Below are positions 1-9,100 of a DNA stretch of 64,000 bases, in pieces. The notes under the pieces were generated by a model. It was not told the origin of the DNA, searched no databases, and saw nothing but the letters and a program-made list of their open reading frames with translations. A program made the position numbers and the translations under genes. The DNA is taken from assembly GCA_023423695.1 (NCBI GenBank), contig JAFAFA010000082.1:1-64000 (forward strand), written 5' to 3'. Position 1 is the first letter of the stretch; every line of letters begins with the position of its first letter. The stretch is from Pseudomonadota bacterium. Its GTDB lineage: Bacteria; Pseudomonadota; Alphaproteobacteria; Azospirillales; Azospirillaceae.

Positions 1-178
1 CTCACCGAACCGCTGGGGTTCAGGTGACGAGCGCCGGTTTGTCGGGCTTCCCGTTCGCGTGTCGGTCGCTGCCGGTTCGGCGGCGCCGGCGTCGTTCGCG
101 TCGGGAGGCGTCTTATATGCGGGACACCCAGAACCGCGCAAGCACTTTTTCAGCAGGATGACGATTTTCTGACCGGGA

Positions 179-203
179 GGGCGCCAGCCAACCGCCGGCG
201 CCC
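179..203 (-). terminator. possible weak terminator of the beta-helix gene
   Basis: Downstream of the minus-strand gene that ends at 214, a 7-bp inverted repeat (GGGCGCC / GGCGCCC) flanks an 11-nt loop. There is no clear T run after it, so termination is only a possibility. The remaining bases from 1 to 213 show no gene I can support. Confidence 0.3.
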
Positions 204-213
204 CTTCCAATCA

Positions 214-2091
214 TCAGGCCGCGTGGTCCCAGAACTGGGTCATGCTGCTGTCGGCGCGATAGCCGTCCACGCCCATCGACGACCAGCTGAGGTCGTGAAT
301 GCCATGGGACAACGCCGCCGCATCTTCCTTCAAGGAATAGTCGCCATGGGCGCTGTCGGTGAAGCCGGGGTTGAACACGGCGTCGTTCGGGCCGTAGGCC
401 CGGCCGTTGGCGGCAAGGTTGCCATCCATGGTCAGCCTGCCGGGGCTGAGCAGTTTCCAGTACTGCTCGATCGGCATTTCGCCGGCAGCCAGGTTGTTGA
501 TCACCGTATTATCGTGTGGGCGCGCCTCGTCGCCCGCCTTCGGAACCCATTCGAGGCGGATGAAGGCATCCTGCGGACGGCTGGCGACACCGAAATTGTT
601 CTCCAGCAGATTGTTGTCGCCGCCGTGGACGTAAATCCCGGCCCAGGCGAAGCCCTTCACGAAATTGTCGCGTACGTTCACGCCGCTGGTCAGATCGTCG
701 AGCGAGATCCCCCAGCCCTTGTGATCGGTCAGCCAGTTCCCCTCGCCGTCGGTGGCGAGCCCGCCGGTGTCGATGATCTCGTTCCCGCGGATCACGGAAC
801 CCATGTCGGCGGCGGAGCGGCCGAGCATCTCGATGCCGCCGCCATCGGCAGTCTCCTGCCCGACATGATGGATCTTGTTGAACTCGACGGTGTTCTTGCG
901 GTTCAGCTGCCCGTCGTCCCATTCCTTGAACGAGACGCCATAACGCGGTGCATCGGTGATGTCGTTGTGGCTGACCAGCGTGTTGCTGCTGCCGACTGCG
1001 CCGATGCCGGCCCCGCCCTTGGTGATCTGGCCGATATGCTCGATGGTGTTGGCGTAGATACGATTGCTGTCGGCTGCATGGATCATCGACACGCCATCCG
1101 CGCCGAGTTGTTCCATATGGTTGCCCGCGATGCGGCTGTTGTCGGTCCCGTCGAGCGAGACGGCTGTGCCGACATTGACGAAGTGGTTGCCGCCTACCGA
1201 ATTGCCCTGTCCGCCCTGCATCGAGATCGCCGCCCCGTCATAACGCGCGTCGGAGAAGGTCAACCCTTCGATGCTGAGGTTGCTGGCATTGCTGGTCTTG
1301 ATCAGCGAACCCAGCCGGGCGACCACGACGCCGTCGGACTGGAAGCTGCCGGGGTCCTCGGGCTTCACCACCAGCTTACCGTCGCTGGCGCGCCAGCCGA
1401 ATTCTCCGGCGTCGCGGATCAGCGAGGCGTCATTCATCACCCGATAGGTGCCGCCGGTGCGCAGCCCATAGGAGGCCGCGTCGTCGAGCGTAACCGTGTG
1501 ATGATACTGGTCGATCGACTTCACATGCGAGATGTCGTCCCTCAGCCGCTCCGTGTCGAAGGTCTGGACGACCAGCCCCGCATGGGGCTTCAGGCTCGAC
1601 GGGATATCTCCGGCGGAGAAATTGAAGCTGGTCTTGCTGGCGCCCGCGGAGTTGGCCTTCAGCACATGCCAGCCGCTGGTCGCCGGGTCGGCCGGGTCGA
1701 AGTCGCCAGTCTGGGCCGCGTGCTGACGGACGCCGCCGATGCTGACGTCCAAGCCGTTGGCCGAAGAGAGCTTGGCCGAATAGAGCCCTTTGCCCTCGCT
1801 GGTGAAGCCGGCCACCCGTTCCCCGCCGCTCAGCACCGGCGTCTCGCTTTTATAGGCGAGGAAGCTGTGGCCGCTGTCGCGGGCATCGAGTGTCAGTGTC
1901 TCGTCAAGGCGATAGGTGCCGCCGCGGACATAAGCGGTGTCGATATCGCTCGACCGCATGGCGTCGCGTGCCTTCTCGAGGCTGGCGAAGGGGCCGTCGG
2001 TGCCGGCGGCGTTGGGAGCGGCGAGCCGCCCGGACCAGCTGTCATTGCCCGTGGTGGACACGAAGAAAGCGGTCTGGTCGGTGGTCGGCAT
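214..2091 (-). CDS. right-handed parallel beta-helix protein, GH141-like
   Basis: This 625-residue protein begins with a block (residues about 9-100) typical of beta-helix carbohydrate-active proteins: FVSTTGNDSWSG, then GPFASLEKARDA, then VRGGTYRLDETLTL and PVLSGGERV. The middle (about 265-520) is a series of short repeats rich in N, G and I with HN and GN turns, the usual signature of a right-handed parallel beta-helix. The N-terminal block resembles GH141 and related glycosidases or epimerases; substrate cannot be told. There is no signal peptide, Tat motif or RTX repeat, so export is unclear. The start is supported by a GGAGG box 8 nt before the ATG. It stands alone, divergent from the cold-shock gene. 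Confidence 0.7.
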   Translation of the reverse strand: MPTTDQTAFFVSTTGNDSWSGRLAAPNAAGTDGPFASLEKARDAMRSSDIDTAYVRGGTYRLDETLTLDARDSGHSFLAYKSETPVLSGGERVAGFTSEGKGLYSAKLSSANGLDVSIGGVRQHAAQTGDFDPADPATSGWHVLKANSAGASKTSFNFSAGDIPSSLKPHAGLVVQTFDTERLRDDISHVKSIDQYHHTVTLDDAASYGLRTGGTYRVMNDASLIRDAGEFGWRASDGKLVVKPEDPGSFQSDGVVVARLGSLIKTSNASNLSIEGLTFSDARYDGAAISMQGGQGNSVGGNHFVNVGTAVSLDGTDNSRIAGNHMEQLGADGVSMIHAADSNRIYANTIEHIGQITKGGAGIGAVGSSNTLVSHNDITDAPRYGVSFKEWDDGQLNRKNTVEFNKIHHVGQETADGGGIEMLGRSAADMGSVIRGNEIIDTGGLATDGEGNWLTDHKGWGISLDDLTSGVNVRDNFVKGFAWAGIYVHGGDNNLLENNFGVASRPQDAFIRLEWVPKAGDEARPHDNTVINNLAAGEMPIEQYWKLLSPGRLTMDGNLAANGRAYGPNDAVFNPGFTDSAHGDYSLKEDAAALSHGIHDLSWSSMGVDGYRADSSMTQFWDHAA

Positions 2092-2502
2092 AAGTTAATC
2101 CTCCGTTCTGATGGAGGCATAAGTCGAATTTTTTAGTTAAAATTTTATTTACGTGCTTAGTACCTCTGATGGACAGGTCCGGTCTGCAAGATCAGCTTCT
2201 TGCCCCCTGATACTTAATTCGTATTTGGAGAGGTTCACGTTCGGTTTTGTTTGAGATGATCAACCATGGTGATCGCCCAGACATCCTGAACGGGGATTCT
2301 CGTTGTACGTGTGCCTGTGGACAACCGGCCTCCGGAGTCCATCGTGGATGGATTACAGGGCATCACCGCGCTGGTCATTTTCTGGAATTTTATGATAAGC
2401 TTGTGCCCGCCGGGGTCTTGTTCTTGGTCATTCAGCGGAGCCGCGCCCAGTTCAGCGTCAGGACCGCCCGCCCCGGCCTACAGGACGTGAAAGGGACCTG
2501 TC
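2092..2502. other. 411-nt intergenic region, AT-rich, divergent promoters
   Basis: This gap separates the beta-helix gene (minus) and the cold-shock gene (plus). The part from about 2125 to 2160 is clearly richer in A and T than the surrounding genes and probably holds one or both promoters. If the cold-shock promoter lies there, its transcript would have an untranslated leader of roughly 300 nt, as is known for csp genes. No ORF here is convincing; the long plus-strand frame from 2247 runs out of frame through the cold-shock gene. Confidence 0.5.
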
Positions 2503-3117
2503 TTGAGCGAAGAGTTGAAGAATGTCACCGCGACGAACGTCACCGCGACGGTAAAGTGGTTCAAGCCGGAAAAGGGTTTTGGGTTCGTCCGCCTTGCCGA
2601 TGGGTCCGGCGAGGCCTTCTTGCACGCTTCGGTCCTGGCTGCCGCCTCCCTGCCCAACCCGGTCGAGGGCACGACGGTCGTCTGCGATCTGGCCCAGGGC
2701 GCCAAGGGGCCCCAGGTCGTCGCCATTCATTCAGCGACGCCGCCGGAAACCCCGCCGGCCCCGCGGGCGCGCAACCAGCGGCCGCCCCGCCCCACCGCCT
2801 CGGCCGTCCAGCCGTCGGTTCAACCCGAGGATGGCGGCGAGCCGCTCGTCCGTGCGCCCAAGCCGCCGCGCGAACGGCGCGAGCGTCAAGCCGAGCCCGC
2901 CGGGCCTGCAACCATGGCCTACGGCACCGTGCGCTGGTACAATCTGGACAGCCAGTCCGGCCTGATCGAACCGTGGGAAGACGGGGCGACCGTCTATTTC
3001 GACCGCGCCACCCTGCGTCAGTCCGGCCTGGACATCGTCGCTGACGGCGAGGACGTGCGGTATCTGGCCGTCGGGTCGGAAGATGCGCCTGTCGCGCAGC
3101 GTGTCGAACTGATCTGA
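2503..3117 (+). CDS. tandem cold-shock domain protein
   Basis: This 204-residue protein has two cold-shock domains. The first (about residues 12-78) has VKWFKPEKGFGFV with RNP1 (KGFGFV) and an RNP2-like FLHAS. A Pro/Arg/Ala-rich basic linker follows (about 82-138). The second domain (about 139-204) is degenerate: VRWYNLDSQSGLIEP and VYFDRATL have lost most nucleic-acid-binding aromatics. Cold-shock proteins bind single-stranded RNA or DNA and act as RNA chaperones; the two-domain form is common in alphaproteobacteria. The start is a TTG at 2503 with AAAGGGA upstream; no ATG fits the domain start. Confidence 0.85.
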   Translation: MSEELKNVTATNVTATVKWFKPEKGFGFVRLADGSGEAFLHASVLAAASLPNPVEGTTVVCDLAQGAKGPQVVAIHSATPPETPPAPRARNQRPPRPTASAVQPSVQPEDGGEPLVRAPKPPRERRERQAEPAGPATMAYGTVRWYNLDSQSGLIEPWEDGATVYFDRATLRQSGLDIVADGEDVRYLAVGSEDAPVAQRVELI

Positions 3118-3196
3118 CGGCAAGGCGCTGCCGGAAAGCACTGCCGTGCGGAGACCCTGACGGGCCCTCCGCGCGGCTGTTTGCGTTTTTTTCCGA

Positions 3197-4909
3197 TCAG
3201 AACCGCGTCGACAGGGTGAAGAAAACGCGTGGGAAACGGTCCTGCGTGCTGAGGGGCGTGGTGATGAAGGGCTTCGCCACCTCCACGCTGCCGTCGATCC
3301 GCCGGAACACGCCGAAACGCAGGCCGACACCGGCGGAGGCGAGGGAGCGGCGGCCGTGGCGCGCACCCCCTTCGTAGTTGTAGACCGCCCCATAATCCCC
3401 GAAACCATAGGCGACGGCGTAATCCAACCCCTCCTCCTGCACCGGCAGGATATATTGCAGTTCCGCCCGTCCGGCGAAGCCGCTGTCGCCGGTGAGTTCC
3501 GACGGGTCGAAAGCACGGCCGTACTGCTTGCCGCCCAGACCGTATTCTTCCGACGACAGCAACTGGTCGGGGCTGTATTGCGCTTCACCGGACAGTGCCA
3601 GGATCAGCGAGTCGGTCAGCGGCTGGTTGCGCTGGGCCGAGACCAGCAGCTTGCGGAAATCGCTGCGCCCGCCGCTGCGCGTCAGGTTGGCACTGCCGGA
3701 CGAGGTGGCATTCAGGATGTCCAGCCCCTTGGACAGTTCCGCCGTCAGCAGATTCGTACCGCCCCACTCGTCGGCGAAGTCGTAGGAGACATTGGCGGCA
3801 ACGATGCGCAGCCGGTCCTGCGAGAGCTTGTCGCCCAACGCATCGGTGCGGCTATCGCGGATGGTGAAGCTGACGCCGGCCCGCAGGGTTTGCGCCCGGC
3901 TGCGGATGAAGGGATGCGACACGGCGATGCGGGCGGAACTGGTCAGGCCGTAAAGCTCCAGCGGACGCACGCTGTCGCCCGGCTCCGACCAGGAGCGGCG
4001 GGCGCCATACTCGATGGTCGTGCCCTCGGCATCCACCGGCACCAACTGGCTGACGTCGAAAAAGCGCAGCTCGCGGATCTGCGGGGTGACGATGCCCTGG
4101 GCGGTGGTGCGCTCGAACAGGCCGAGCTGGTCCTCGACGCTGGCGACGCCGGTCAGCTGCATCGGCCCGATCGAGCGGGTGCCACGGTTGTCGAGCGACA
4201 GGAAACCGTTGAAGGGCGTGCGCTCCAGGGCCAGCGTCAGGCGCGAGGCGCCGGGAGTGTCGGGAGAAGCCTCCAGCACCGTCTTCACCGCCACGCCCGG
4301 CAGATCGTCGGCCAGCAGGACATAGCGTTCCATGTCCGACATGCGCAGCGGGCGGGAGGCCTTGATCTTCTCCCCCATCCGCCGAAGCAGGTCCAGCCGG
4401 TCTGCCGCCTCGCCCTGGACCACCACGTCGCTGACATAGCCCTCCACCACCTGCAGGCGGACGATGCCGTCGCGGATGCGCTGGGCCGGCACCACCGCCT
4501 GCGACAGCACATAGCCGTCATTGCGGTAACGCGCGGTGATCGCGTCACGGATGGCGTAAAGGTCGGCAAGCGTAACCGGCTTGCCCAGCTTGTCCCGCCA
4601 CAGGGCGGACAGGCTGTCGGCGTCATAGACGCTGTTGCCGTCGATGCGAATCTCGCTGAGCGTCAGCGTGATGCGTTCGGCGTCGCGGGGCGGCGGAGCC
4701 TTCTCCGGCTCCGGCATCTCGATCTCGGGGACGGACTGCGGAACCGCAGGACGCTCGAAGCGCTGCTCCAGCCGGTTGGGATCGAGAGAGGGCGGCAGAA
4801 CCGGCGGAACCGACTGAGCCAGCACCGGCAGCGGAACGGCGGCGCCGGCCAGCAGCAGGGCGGGCAGGTGGGCAAGGCGCAGGGCGGAACAGGGAACGGA
4901 ACTGGGCAT
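3197..4909 (-). CDS. TpsB-type outer-membrane channel, ShlB/FhaC/HecB family
   Basis: This 570-residue protein starts with a Sec signal peptide (about 1-31, ending in PVLAQ). A Pro-rich segment follows, then a POTRA_2 domain (about 75-155; LSEIRIDGNSVYD, GYVLSQAVVPAQRI, VEGYVSDVVV), and then a ShlB-type 16-strand barrel ending in Phe, the usual C-terminal outer-membrane signature. In this family the protein exports one large beta-helical TpsA partner across the outer membrane. No TpsA with a TPS domain lies in the window. It is the last gene of a minus-strand operon, 48 nt after the CHASE2 cyclase, an unusual partner for a TpsB. Confidence 0.88.
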   Translation of the reverse strand: MPSSVPCSALRLAHLPALLLAGAAVPLPVLAQSVPPVLPPSLDPNRLEQRFERPAVPQSVPEIEMPEPEKAPPPRDAERITLTLSEIRIDGNSVYDADSLSALWRDKLGKPVTLADLYAIRDAITARYRNDGYVLSQAVVPAQRIRDGIVRLQVVEGYVSDVVVQGEAADRLDLLRRMGEKIKASRPLRMSDMERYVLLADDLPGVAVKTVLEASPDTPGASRLTLALERTPFNGFLSLDNRGTRSIGPMQLTGVASVEDQLGLFERTTAQGIVTPQIRELRFFDVSQLVPVDAEGTTIEYGARRSWSEPGDSVRPLELYGLTSSARIAVSHPFIRSRAQTLRAGVSFTIRDSRTDALGDKLSQDRLRIVAANVSYDFADEWGGTNLLTAELSKGLDILNATSSGSANLTRSGGRSDFRKLLVSAQRNQPLTDSLILALSGEAQYSPDQLLSSEEYGLGGKQYGRAFDPSELTGDSGFAGRAELQYILPVQEEGLDYAVAYGFGDYGAVYNYEGGARHGRRSLASAGVGLRFGVFRRIDGSVEVAKPFITTPLSTQDRFPRVFFTLSTRF

Positions 4910-4957
4910 GGCGGAGATCGCGGTCCTGGGAAGGGCTGCTTCAGGGCTGATTGACGG

Positions 4958-7111
4958 CTATTTGTCGGTGAGCGCGGTCACGCCCGCCCAGCCCGGATCG
5001 GCGGAATGGCCGACGCGCTTTTCCGCCTTGTGCAGCATCGCCAGCGCGGCGCCGTCGCCGGCCACCAAGGCGCGGAAGCCGGACGCCGCCTCCTCGAAAC
5101 GGCTGGCGCGCCAATGGTCGAGAGCCTCGGCGTAGGCGGCGCGCTGGGCGCGGTCCTCCGGGTCGGCGCGGCGGGCCTCGGACAGCGGCTCGAACACCGC
5201 GACCGGTTCGCTGCGGCCGACCACCTGAACAATGTCGAGGGCCCGGAAGGCCTCCGGATCGCCGTGGTGGCGCACGGTCTCGCCACTGACCATCAGAGCG
5301 GTGTTGTAATATTTGTTGGCCCCTTCGAGACGGGAGGCCAAATTCACCGTGTCGCCCATCACCGTGTAGTTGAAGCGGCGGGGCGAGCCGATGTTGCCGA
5401 TCAGCGCCGGACCCGTGGCGATGCCGATGCGGTTGGAGCCGCGTCCGCTGGAGGTCGCCAGCAAGGTAGGGTCGTCCACCATCGCCTGACGCATCGCCAG
5501 CGCCGCCGACACAGCGGCACGGGCATGGTTGTCGATGGCATAGGGGGCGCCGAACACCGCCAGCACCGCGTCGCCGATGTATTTGTCGACGAAGCCGCCA
5601 TGCGCCTCGATGATGTCGGTCATCACGGTGAAATAGCGGTTCAGCACGGTGACCAGGGCTTCCGGCTCCATTCCCTCCGACATCTTGGTGAAGCCGGCGA
5701 TATCGCAGAACAGGATGGACAGGTCGCGCTCCTCGCCGCCAAGGCTGGGCGATTGGCCCGATGCGATCATGTCGTCGATCAGGGAGCCGGGCAGATAGAG
5801 CTTGAAGGCGTTGCGGATGCGCCGCTGGTCGCGGTCCAGCACGGCGAAGCGGAAGCCGAGCGCCAGCGGGAAGACCAGCACCGCCGCCAGCGCCGCCTGC
5901 AGATAGGGCAGGACCAGTCCTGCCTGGAAAACCTCCACCGCCACGCCGCTCCAGCCTGCCAGCAGAAGGATCAGGCCCGCGGCGGCCACCGGCGGTCGGG
6001 CGGCCAGCGTCACCAGGGCGGCAAGCCCGGCCAGCAGCAGGACCAGAGCCGCGCCGGCCGGCTTTCCCACCTCGGCCAGCGCATCGCGGGCCATCAGGTT
6101 GGAGATGGCGGCGGCGTGGATGTAGACGCCGGGGATGCTGTCGCGGGTACGGCCGGCGACATACAGGTCGCTCATCACCGGCAGGGCGCAGCGTTCGGGC
6201 AGGTTCAGCCCCTCCGGCTTCGTCACCCAGCGGTTGGAGGAGAGCTTGCGGTCCTCCACATCCAGCACGGTGCCGACCATCACCGCCTTGCCTTTGAAAT
6301 GCTTGGCGAAATAGTCGGCCTTGCCGGCTTCGGCGCAGGCGAACAGGTCGGCCAGCGAATAGGTCGGGATGGCGCCGGGAGCCGTGGCGTGGTTGACCAG
6401 CAGCCGGTTGCCCTCCCCCCCCGGCAGCCGGTAGCCACCCAGTGAGACGGAGCCGTCGGCGGCCCGCTCCAGCGGCGCCTTCAGCGCGCGGGACGCGACC
6501 TCCACTGCCATGCCCGGTTCGGCCTTCGGTTGCCCATCCGGCCCAGTTACGCCCAGCGTCAACGGCACGCGGCGAAGCACGCCGTCAGGATCCTCGACCA
6601 GATTGACCGAGCGGATATTGCCGACCCCGGCGGCGATCATGTAGCCGCGGTAGGGCATCAGCGGGTCGCTCTGGTGCTGCACCTTGGCCAGCACCAGCCG
6701 GCCGTCCTTGCCGCCGCGGCGCAGGGTCAGCAGATAGTCGCGCTCGAACCCCGGGATCAGCGTCTCGACCGAGGTCGGGTGGACAAGGTCGAGGCCGACG
6801 GCCGCCGCCCCGCCGTCCAGCATCGCGCCCAGCACGGTGCCCAGCCGCGGCCCCCACAGCGCCTGCGGCGTGCCGGCGAAGGGCGGGCGGCGGTAGGTTT
6901 CCTCGTCGATGCCGACCACGACCACCGGCGACGGGTCGGGCGCCGGCCGCGGGCCGTGCAGATGCTCGCGCAGCCAATAGAGGCTGTCGATCGACGGCCC
7001 CTGCAGGGATGGCGAGGCCGCCAGAGCCAGAAGCCCGGCGAGGACCGGTGCGACGGCGCCGAGCAGGACCAGCCTCACGCGCCGGGGCAGCTTCATCGTC
7101 GGCAGCCTCAC
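4958..7111 (-). CDS. CHASE2-domain class III adenylate cyclase
   Basis: This 717-residue membrane protein has an N-terminal anchor (about 12-33), a periplasmic CHASE2 sensor domain (about 40-345; VVGIDEETYRRPPF and VDLVHPTSVE are typical), three membrane helices (about 350-430) and a class III cyclase domain (about 460-645). Metal-binding Asp residues sit in LFCDIAGFT (about residue 470) and IGDAVLAVFG. The Lys in VDKYIGD and the Thr/Asp in MGDTVNLASRLE favour ATP over GTP. It probably converts an external signal into cAMP. A C-terminal tail of about 65 residues follows. The stop of the upstream secreted protein is 10 nt away, so the two are co-transcribed. Confidence 0.9.
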   Translation of the reverse strand: MRLPTMKLPRRVRLVLLGAVAPVLAGLLALAASPSLQGPSIDSLYWLREHLHGPRPAPDPSPVVVVGIDEETYRRPPFAGTPQALWGPRLGTVLGAMLDGGAAAVGLDLVHPTSVETLIPGFERDYLLTLRRGGKDGRLVLAKVQHQSDPLMPYRGYMIAAGVGNIRSVNLVEDPDGVLRRVPLTLGVTGPDGQPKAEPGMAVEVASRALKAPLERAADGSVSLGGYRLPGGEGNRLLVNHATAPGAIPTYSLADLFACAEAGKADYFAKHFKGKAVMVGTVLDVEDRKLSSNRWVTKPEGLNLPERCALPVMSDLYVAGRTRDSIPGVYIHAAAISNLMARDALAEVGKPAGAALVLLLAGLAALVTLAARPPVAAAGLILLLAGWSGVAVEVFQAGLVLPYLQAALAAVLVFPLALGFRFAVLDRDQRRIRNAFKLYLPGSLIDDMIASGQSPSLGGEERDLSILFCDIAGFTKMSEGMEPEALVTVLNRYFTVMTDIIEAHGGFVDKYIGDAVLAVFGAPYAIDNHARAAVSAALAMRQAMVDDPTLLATSSGRGSNRIGIATGPALIGNIGSPRRFNYTVMGDTVNLASRLEGANKYYNTALMVSGETVRHHGDPEAFRALDIVQVVGRSEPVAVFEPLSEARRADPEDRAQRAAYAEALDHWRASRFEEAASGFRALVAGDGAALAMLHKAEKRVGHSADPGWAGVTALTDK

Positions 7112-7121
7112 GCCCGGCCGG

Positions 7122-7847
7122 TCAGAAACGGATCAGGCGGCCGAGAGCCGGGCCGCCGCCGGCAACCGCCTTGTCGTCGATCTTGACGATGAAGGACTTC
7201 TGCCCGGCGGAAACCTTGTAGAGGCCGCCGGGTTCCAGCCCGGTGCCCTGCTTGGCGGTGTCCAGCGTCGTGCCCGGGACGTTGACCGTGGTCAGTGCGA
7301 TGCCCTGCGCGTCCAGCCGGTCGATGGTGACCGGACCGGGAGCGGACAGGATCAGCACCGGATGGGTCTTGAACAGCGTGAAGTCCGGCTTGGGCGGCGG
7401 CGCCTTCATACCCGGCAGGGCGATGGGCGCACTGCGGAAGACGGTCACCCCCGCCTTGCCCGCCTCATTCGATGCAAGAAGAAGCTTGCCGCCGTCGCAG
7501 GGCAGCGTGTGGCGGTCGATGGTTCCGCCCTGCACCGCCGACTCGCGGGCGCCGACCGTCACCGAACCGCCGGTAATCGTCTCGTTGACGCAGGATTCCA
7601 GATAGCTCAGCGTCAGCGTCTGCCCGGACTTCAGCGCCACTGTGCGGCCGGCCGCCAGATAATCCATCGGCTGCACGCCGTCGACACCGTCCGACACATC
7701 CTCCACCAACGCGGTGGGGGCAGCGCCGGCGGCAGCATTCACAGCGGCAGGCGCCGGATCGGCGGCAAGTGCCGCCGGAGAGGCAGTCAGCAGAAGCAGG
7801 GCACCGGCGACGAGCGCGCGGGCGGGCATCTGGAACGCGACGGACAT
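7122..7847 (-). CDS. secreted FecR-like protein of the cyclase operon
   Basis: The 241-residue product has a Sec signal peptide (about 1-29, ending SPAALAA). The mature part opens with VEDVSDGVDGVQPMDYL and has GRTVALKSGQTLTLSYLESC, then ETITGGSVTVG and two Cys (in YLESC and LPCDGG) that could form a disulfide. The pattern of glycine-separated short strands recalls FecR/ferric-dicitrate-sensor-like proteins, but I see no diagnostic motif and the family call is tentative. The start at 7847 is chosen because GGGAGG lies 8 nt upstream and the signal peptide begins there; an upstream in-frame start at 7901 would only add a tail. It is the first gene of the operon with the CHASE2 cyclase and TpsB, and may sense or modulate at the periplasmic side. 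Confidence 0.7.
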   Translation of the reverse strand: MSVAFQMPARALVAGALLLLTASPAALAADPAPAAVNAAAGAAPTALVEDVSDGVDGVQPMDYLAAGRTVALKSGQTLTLSYLESCVNETITGGSVTVGARESAVQGGTIDRHTLPCDGGKLLLASNEAGKAGVTVFRSAPIALPGMKAPPPKPDFTLFKTHPVLILSAPGPVTIDRLDAQGIALTTVNVPGTTLDTAKQGTGLEPGGLYKVSAGQKSFIVKIDDKAVAGGGPALGRLIRF

Positions 7848-8126
7848 GGAAACGGCCTCCCGGTCAATGCAACGGGGCATACCTGTTGCGGACGGATTCA
7901 ATATGGCTGCGTACCCTTTAGCGAAGTTACCGAGTTACTTCAAATCCAATACGTCGGCCCGACATCCCATTGTCCAGTAACATCGTCCCTACAACCGTCG
8001 CGAGATTGTCACAAATCCGCAATGAGCCCGCCATTCCGGCGTCATCGCCCAACGTTATTGTACGTGTCCCGCGCCCAGGCGACCGCTCCGGTCGCGGCGG
8101 GCATCAATGGGGCGTCGCGACCGATC

Positions 8127-8897
8127 ATGGGCACCGAACACATCGTCCGCTCCTTCGCGCAGGAACTCCAGCGCCTGTCGAACCTCGTGACCCAGATGGG
8201 CGGCGTGGCCGAGGCGCAGGTGGAGGCCGCGGTGAAGGCGGTGTCGCGCCGCGATGTCGGGTTGGCTTCCCAGGTGATGCAGGCCGACGCCCGGCTCGAC
8301 GCCTACGAACGCGACATCGACGCGGAAGCGGTGCGGCTGCTGGCCCTGCGACAGCCGATGGCCCAGGACCTGCGCGAGATCGTGTCGGCCCTGAAGGTCT
8401 CCGCCGACCTGGAACGCATCGGCGACTATGCCGCCAACGTCGCCAAGCGGTCGCTGGCGCTGGCCCAGGTGCCGGTGGTGCGCCCGGCGGCCGGCATCCC
8501 GCGCATGGGCCGTCTGGTCGAAGCCATCCTGAAAGAGGTTCTGGACGCCTACATCGAGCGCGACGTGGACAAGGCCATCGCCGCCTGGGAGCGCGACGAG
8601 GAACTGGACGACCTCTACACCAGCCTGTTCCGCGAGGTCCTGACCTATATGATGGAGGATCCGCGCAACATCACGCCCTGCACGCATCTGCTGTTCATGG
8701 CGAAGAACCTGGAGCGCATCGGCGACCACGCCACCAACATCGCCGAGATCATCCATTTCCTGGTGGTCGGCACCCCGCTGACCGTCGTGCGGCGGAAGAA
8801 CGACGCCAGCAGCTTCGCCGTTGTTTCGCCGGCCACCCCTGCCGCCGACCTGCCCGATCTGCAGGACGACGAACACGGCCCGGCCGACGCCGGCTGA
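8127..8897 (+). CDS. phoU: phosphate signalling protein PhoU
   Basis: The 256-residue protein shows the two tandem PhoU three-helix repeats (about 10-100 and 118-210), with EHIVRSFAQELQRLSNLV at the start, DLREIVSALKVSADLERIGDYAANVAKR in the first repeat and HLLFMAKNLERIGDHATNIAEI in the second; these E/D-xxR-xGD signatures bind metal clusters. PhoU negatively controls the Pst transporter and PhoR. No pst or phoB/phoR genes are adjacent. The ATG at 8127 gives the usual N terminus; an in-frame ATG at 8022 would add 35 unusual residues. A 35-residue tail after the second repeat is a lineage extension. Confidence 0.9.
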   Translation: MGTEHIVRSFAQELQRLSNLVTQMGGVAEAQVEAAVKAVSRRDVGLASQVMQADARLDAYERDIDAEAVRLLALRQPMAQDLREIVSALKVSADLERIGDYAANVAKRSLALAQVPVVRPAAGIPRMGRLVEAILKEVLDAYIERDVDKAIAAWERDEELDDLYTSLFREVLTYMMEDPRNITPCTHLLFMAKNLERIGDHATNIAEIIHFLVVGTPLTVVRRKNDASSFAVVSPATPAADLPDLQDDEHGPADAG

Positions 8898-9100
8898 TTG
8901 TCACGGCGACACTTTGTCCGATCCCCGGCCACGGAATCCCGCCATTTCGCCCGTTTGCACAGCCCGCGCAGGGGAGATACCGCCGAAGTGCGGGGCTTTT
9001 CCGTTTGCATGCGGCGCGGGTGTCGGGTATTAGCCCGCCCCGTGTGTCCGACATTCGCCGCGGCACCCTGTCCCCTGCCTGAAACGAGACGACGCTGGTC

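Noticed and set aside
214..2091. The beta-helix protein as the missing TpsA partner of the TpsB channel
   Set aside because: It has no signal peptide and no N-terminal TPS domain with its NPNL-type motifs, and it is not in the TpsB operon.
223..2136. 637-codon open frame on the plus strand
   Set aside because: It is the antisense shadow of the beta-helix gene, with no homology or ribosome site; GC-rich genes routinely leave such frames open.
8005..8025. Pho box upstream of phoU
   Set aside because: Only one TTGTCAC-like half-site is seen, without the second repeat at 11-bp spacing.
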